Below, piece by piece: positions 4,655-7,574 of a stretch of 7,574 bases of DNA (position 1 is its first letter; each line of letters starts with the position of its first letter). Origin of the DNA: JAJFTV01 sp964532655 (GTDB lineage: Bacteria > Chloroflexota > Anaerolineae > Anaerolineales > Anaerolineaceae); contig CAZHMZ010000170.1 in assembly GCA_964532655.1 (NCBI GenBank), positions 1 through 7,574 of the forward strand, in the 5' to 3' direction. The notes under the pieces are model-generated. The model saw only the letters and a list, made by a program, of their open reading frames with translations, was not told the DNA's origin and did no database searches. Position numbers and translations under genes: made by a program.

Positions 4655-5326
4655 ATGGAACAAGACCGCAAACTTTGGAACGAACACAACAGCATCCTGC
4701 GGGAAACCCTGGAGCGCAAGCCCGTCCCGCCGGAAGCTGTGGAGCTGTTTTATCAGCAGCACGCCGCTCTGCACAGCGGACTGGCTGAACCCGGCACTTG
4801 GTCGTTTGCCGATGAAGTGCTGGTCGGCCTGACCGAGGAGCAAATCCGCGGGGTGCCTGCCGGCGGCGAACACTCCATCGCCTGGATCTGGTGGCACCTG
4901 GCCCGCATCGAGGACGTGACCATGAATGTTCTGGTGGCGGGCACCCCGCAGTTGGCCGATTCGCAAGGCTGGTTTGAGCGGTTTGGCACGCTTCTGCGGC
5001 ACACCGGCAACGCCATGGATGTGCCCGCCGTGCAGCGCTTCAGCGAAGAGGTAAACATCCCCGCGTTGCTGGCCTACAGGCAGGCTGTGGGACGCCGCAC
5101 GCGGGAAATTGTACGCGCTCTGCCCCAGGCGGACTATCACCGCCCGGTGGAGCCGGCCCGATTGGCCAGTCTGCTGGAATGCGGTGCGGTGCTGCCCGAA
5201 GCACAGTCCATTTTGGAGTATTGGGGCAAGCGCGATGTGAGCGGTCTGCTGCTCATGCCGCCCACGCGTCACTGTTTTGTGCACTTAAACGAAGCGGAGA
5301 AGATCAAGAAGAAGGTTATTCGCTGA
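4655..5326 (+). CDS. DinB/YfiT-like putative metal-dependent protein (DinB_2 type)
   Basis: 223 residues, all helical by appearance, no signal peptide or membrane segment. The central motif EHSIAWIWWHLARIED (72-87) and the C-terminal TRHCFVHLNEA (204-214) are the hallmark pair of DinB_2-type four-helix bundles. H81 (or H73) with H206 and H210 make a plausible three-histidine metal site. Members of this superfamily include thiol-dependent transferases and many proteins of unknown role; the reaction here cannot be told. ATG 4655 is supported by AGAAGGA (4645-4651) just upstream. The gene stands alone: a repeat half-unit lies in its leader and a non-coding spacer follows. A divergent remnant of the same C-terminal motif is found near 7400, suggesting a paralogue once lay downstream. 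Superfamily call is firm, function is open. Confidence 0.82.
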   Translation: MEQDRKLWNEHNSILRETLERKPVPPEAVELFYQQHAALHSGLAEPGTWSFADEVLVGLTEEQIRGVPAGGEHSIAWIWWHLARIEDVTMNVLVAGTPQLADSQGWFERFGTLLRHTGNAMDVPAVQRFSEEVNIPALLAYRQAVGRRTREIVRALPQADYHRPVEPARLASLLECGAVLPEAQSILEYWGKRDVSGLLLMPPTRHCFVHLNEAEKIKKKVIR

Positions 5327-5555
5327 TAAAAAGTTTGAAATCTCCAAAGCCTGAAGATTTTACCCAACAAACCGCGCATACCAGACTGCAGCGTGCATGC
5401 TGAACCGCTGTTGACTGATTGAACGGGTTTCGCAATGATAGATGACTTTGTGTAGATCGAAGGTAGCATCAAATTACTCTCACTCTCCCCACTCTTCACC
5501 GCAAATATGTCATAATAATTACACTGTACTGGCTCCGGTTCAAGAGAGGCTGGTA
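5327..5555. other. Non-coding spacer between DinB-like and CBS genes
   Basis: 229 bp with stops in all likely frames except an open run from 5442 that has no homology-like content. It contains a weak A/T stem (AAATCT 5338-5343 with AGATTT 5355-5360, then T-A) that could end the DinB-like transcript, and a candidate promoter (5411-5439). I see no RNA gene or repeat unit here. Confidence 0.5.
5411..5439 (+). promoter_or_regulatory. Candidate promoter of the CBS-transporter operon
   Basis: TTGACT (5411-5416), 17 nt, AATGAT (5434-5439). The -35 matches 5 of 6 and the -10 4 of 6 consensus bases. It would leave a leader of about 110 nt. An A/T-rich stretch nearer the gene (5511-5520, CATAATAATT) is an alternative -10 without a good -35. 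Confidence 0.3.
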
Positions 5556-6035
5556 ATGACCCTTCAATCCTGTATGAAACGCAGAGTGTTCTCGGCTTCA
5601 CCGTATATCACCGTACGGGCAGCAGCACACATGCTCATCGAAAACCATATCGGCTCACTGCCCATCGTCGATGAGCAATCCCGCCTGATCGGCTTTCTCT
5701 CCATTCGCGATTTAATCGCGCTGGCCATGCCGGATTTTGTCAATTTGATCGACCGACTGGATTTTGTGCGTGACTTTGGCGCGGTAGAACACGAGCTGCC
5801 CGACGCGGCCCTGCTGAATATGCCCGTTGTGCAAATCATGCACCAGCCCATCTATCTGACCGAAACATCCGGGTTGATCCGCGCATTGGCGCTGCTGCAC
5901 GAGCACAAAATCAGCGACCTGCCGGTAGTGGATGACCAGATGCATCTGGTGGGTATTGCCTCATACGTGGATATTGGCGTGGCCTTGATGAGTAACTGGG
6001 AAACGGTTGACCCGCAAGACGGGCCGGGCGGTTGA
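5556..6035 (+). CDS. Small tandem CBS-domain protein, probable regulator of the adjacent transporter
   Basis: 159 residues consisting of little more than a Bateman module. The first CBS repeat spans about 1-60 (core GSLPIVDEQSRLIGFLSIRDL) and the second about 90-145 (core SDLPVVDDQMHLVGIASYVDI). These strand-helix cores are the usual adenine-nucleotide binding units. No enzymatic or DNA-binding domain is fused, so the protein should act on a partner. The partner is likely the transporter: the stop codon lies two bases before its ATG, implying translational coupling. ATG 5556 is chosen because GAGAGG (5544-5549) lies six bases upstream. An in-frame ATG at 5442 would add 38 low-complexity, Ser/His-rich residues with no ribosome site and is rejected. 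The ligand (AMP, ATP, S-adenosylmethionine or a cyclic dinucleotide are all known for CBS pairs) cannot be told. Confidence 0.87.
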   Translation: MTLQSCMKRRVFSASPYITVRAAAHMLIENHIGSLPIVDEQSRLIGFLSIRDLIALAMPDFVNLIDRLDFVRDFGAVEHELPDAALLNMPVVQIMHQPIYLTETSGLIRALALLHEHKISDLPVVDDQMHLVGIASYVDIGVALMSNWETVDPQDGPGG

Positions 6036-6037
6036 CC

Positions 6038-7327
6038 ATGCTGCCCATCCTGCTTACCTCCGCCATTTTCATTGCTATCCTGTTTCTGATCTTCTCCGAA
6101 AAGCTGAACCGAACCATCGCCTCGCTGTCTGGCGGCGTACTCATCGTGGCGATTGGCCTGGTTCTGCAATTCTACAATGAAGAGCAGGCCGTGGCGTCCG
6201 TCGACTTCAACACCATCGGGCTGCTGCTGGGCATGATGATCCTGGTCTCCATTTTAGAGCCCACTGGGTTTTTTCAATACCTGGCGGTGGGCGTGGGCAG
6301 GCTCTCGCGCGGGCGGCCATACCGCATGCTGGTGTTTCTGGGCACCATCACCACCGTGGTATCTCTCTTTTTAGATAACGTCACCACCGTGGTGCTGATC
6401 GCGCCGGTCACCATTTTGCTGTGCGAGATCCTGGGCATCAACGCGCAGCCCTACCTGATGGCCGAAGCCCTGTTAAGCGATACCGGCGGCACGGCCACCC
6501 TGGTGGGCGATCCGCCCAATATCCTGATCGGTTCAGCGGCCGGTTTCAGCTTTCTCGATTTTCTCACCCACAGTTTGCCGGTGGTGGTGGTGGTGTGGCT
6601 GACCGCCCTGGGCATTCTGTTTATTCTGTTCCGCAAAGAGCTGTCACAAAAACCCGCCGATCTGGATGCTCTCATGAATCTGAACCCGTCCGATGCCCTG
6701 ACCGACCCCAAATCTGCCAAAAAGGCGTTGGTTGTGCTGGCCGGCATTGTACTGTTGTTCCTGCTGGAAGAGACCCTGCACCTCACCCCGGCTTTTGTGG
6801 CGCTCGCCGGAGCGGCCGCCGCGCTGGTGTGGCTGCGCCCGTCCATCGCCGAGACGCTCAAACGCGTGCAATGGGATGTGCTCATCTTCTTCGCCGCACT
6901 GTTTGTGGTTATCGGAGGGATGCAGGCAGCCGGCGTGTTCGACGGCCTGCCCCTTCTGGCCGAATCGGTGCATGAGTGGCCGCCGGTGCTGCTGGGGTTG
7001 ATTTTGCTGTGGAGCGTGGCACTGCTTTCAGCGGTGGTGGATAACGTGCCCATCACCATCGCGCTCATCCCGGTGGTGCAGAGCCTGGGCGCGGCTGGCA
7101 TCCCCACCCACGCGTTGTGGTGGGCTCTGGTGTTCGGGGCCGGTTTTGGCGGCAACGGCACGGTCATCGGCTCGACCGCCAATATTGTGGTGGCCTCGCT
7201 GTCCGAGAAAACGCGCAACCCCATTACCCCCTCGCTGTGGAACAAACGCGGTCTGCCGGTGATGTTAGGCACTTTGGTGGTGGCCAGTGCCTTTTATGTG
7301 ATTCTTTTTGAGTTCCTGAGCCGATAG
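6038..7327 (+). CDS. ArsB/NhaD-type ion transporter (IT superfamily, P-protein-like)
   Basis: 429 residues with about eleven to twelve membrane helices in two inverted halves. Each half carries the family's paired signatures: DNVTT (113-117) with SDTGGTATLVGDPPN (147-161), and DNVPIT (335-340) with GGNGTVIGSTAN (371-382). These hairpin/unwound-helix motifs bind ions and substrate in the IT superfamily (ArsB, NhaD, CitMHS, human OCA2 P protein). A hydrophilic loop around 198-228 joins the halves. It could be a Na+/H+ antiporter, an oxyanion exporter or an organic-anion carrier; no arsenic genes are nearby, so arsenite export is not favoured. ATG 6038 has a weak GGGCGG (6026-6031) six bases upstream. 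A TTG at 6032 overlapping the CBS stop is possible. Coupling to the CBS gene suggests nucleotide-gated transport. Confidence 0.88.
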   Translation: MLPILLTSAIFIAILFLIFSEKLNRTIASLSGGVLIVAIGLVLQFYNEEQAVASVDFNTIGLLLGMMILVSILEPTGFFQYLAVGVGRLSRGRPYRMLVFLGTITTVVSLFLDNVTTVVLIAPVTILLCEILGINAQPYLMAEALLSDTGGTATLVGDPPNILIGSAAGFSFLDFLTHSLPVVVVVWLTALGILFILFRKELSQKPADLDALMNLNPSDALTDPKSAKKALVVLAGIVLLFLLEETLHLTPAFVALAGAAAALVWLRPSIAETLKRVQWDVLIFFAALFVVIGGMQAAGVFDGLPLLAESVHEWPPVLLGLILLWSVALLSAVVDNVPITIALIPVVQSLGAAGIPTHALWWALVFGAGFGGNGTVIGSTANIVVASLSEKTRNPITPSLWNKRGLPVMLGTLVVASAFYVILFEFLSR

Positions 7328-7389
7328 AGGCGGTGAATAATCAAGGTACCCCTTAAGAGAGAATACCGGCATTGCCGTCCAAAGCGCGG

Positions 7390-7467
7390 TTCGTTTCACC
7401 CAACCGACATTGTTGTGTGCATTTGAGTGAGATGGAGAGGATTAAGAATAAGGTGCTGAGGTGGAGC
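7390..7467 (+). pseudogene. Remnant of a DinB-like C-terminus
   Basis: The frame starting at 7390 reads FVSPNRHCCVHLSEMERIKNKVLRWS. Aligned with residues 203-223 of the DinB-like protein, 14 of 21 residues are identical, including the two metal-type histidines and the Glu after them. At DNA level 43 of 63 bases agree by my count and many differences are in third positions, so it diverged as a protein before decaying. The frame is closed by a stop at 7354-7356 upstream and TAA at 7504-7506 downstream, and there is no start with a ribosome site. It is thus a truncated paralogue rather than a gene. Confidence 0.6.
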
Positions 7468-7544
7468 CGATTTTCTATCCTCCTCATTAAGTTTTTGAAC
7501 CGATAAAGTTGGTGGAATCGAGTCATGCTTATTAAGGTGTCCTG

Positions 7545-7572
7545 GTAGTGGCGGTTCATGAACCGCCACTAC
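7545..7572. repeat. 28-bp perfect palindrome
   Basis: The arm GTAGTGGCGGTTCA (7545-7558) is followed immediately by its exact reverse complement, with no spacer. Symmetry stops at both ends (G-G at 7544/7573). No T-run is visible after it on either strand, though only two bases remain on the right. Probably a dispersed palindromic element; it belongs to a different family from units 1-7. Confidence 0.8.
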
Positions 7573-7574
7573 GC

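Larger units (their letters stand above)
7328..7574. other. Non-coding tail of the window
   Basis: 247 bp after the transporter. It holds a decayed DinB-like C-terminus (about 7390-7467) and a 28-bp perfect palindrome (7545-7572). No convincing terminator with a T-run follows the transporter stop; no start codon with a ribosome site is seen. Confidence 0.55.

Noticed and set aside
5442..5555. A 38-residue extension of the CBS protein from ATG 5442
   Set aside because: Low-complexity Ser/His-rich residues outside the CBS fold, no ribosome site at 5442, and a good one before 5556.
6451..7272. Long - strand open frame (273 codons) inside the transporter
   Set aside because: It is a shadow of the G/C-rich coding strand; its Ser/Thr/Arg/Pro-rich translation has no domain, while the + frame carries clear transporter motifs.
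7334..7348. TGAATAATCA after the transporter stop resembling the tail of unit 4
   Set aside because: Ten A/T-rich bases, no hairpin head at the expected distance on either side.

Overview
The window looks like chromosomal DNA of a free-living bacterium, most plausibly a member of the Chloroflexota (Anaerolineae-type). This is inferred from the overall look of the proteins (a divergent PfkB kinase, a DinB_2-type protein with a C-terminal HxxxH, a ferritin-VIT fusion) and from the kind of intergenic palindromes; no marker gene is present to prove it. No rRNA, tRNA, CRISPR array or classical transposase gene is visible.

Layout. Positions 1-915 (+) hold the 3' part of a PfkB-family sugar kinase that starts upstream, followed by a short intrinsic terminator. 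Converging on it (953-2272, -) is a 12-TM major facilitator transporter. It shares a 149-bp divergent intergenic region with a ferritin-like/VIT fusion protein (2422-3534, +), a probable membrane iron transporter of the MbfA type. After that comes almost 600 bp without a conventional gene (3535-4125). This stretch holds five copies of a ~64-bp bipartite repeat (units 1, 2, 4 and 5 on the + strand, unit 3 inverted and expanded). The last copy abuts a small GIY-YIG nuclease gene (4126-4419, +). Downstream of the nuclease are AT-rich hairpins, one inverted unit of the same length with a different stem sequence, another hairpin and a degenerate half unit, which leads straight into the ribosome binding site of a DinB-like gene (4655-5326, +). 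A 229-bp spacer then precedes a translationally coupled pair: a small two-CBS-domain protein (5556-6035) and an ArsB/NhaD-type ion transporter (6038-7327). The last 247 bp carry a decayed copy of the C-terminal end of a DinB-like gene and a perfect 28-bp palindrome.

How the genes work together. The CBS protein and the transporter almost certainly form one functional unit, with the CBS module as a likely nucleotide sensor for transport. The ferritin-VIT protein is self-contained iron handling. The MFS transporter and the kinase are convergent and need not be related. The part that stands out is 3621-4637. A single-domain GIY-YIG nuclease is bordered by hairpin repeats that point toward it from both sides. 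The hairpin stems differ between copies in a compensatory way, so base pairing has been kept while sequence changed. This resembles the layout of REP/RAYT elements but with a GIY-YIG nuclease instead of a Y1 transposase. It is my best candidate for an undescribed system in the window; mobility or processing of the repeats by this nuclease is inference.
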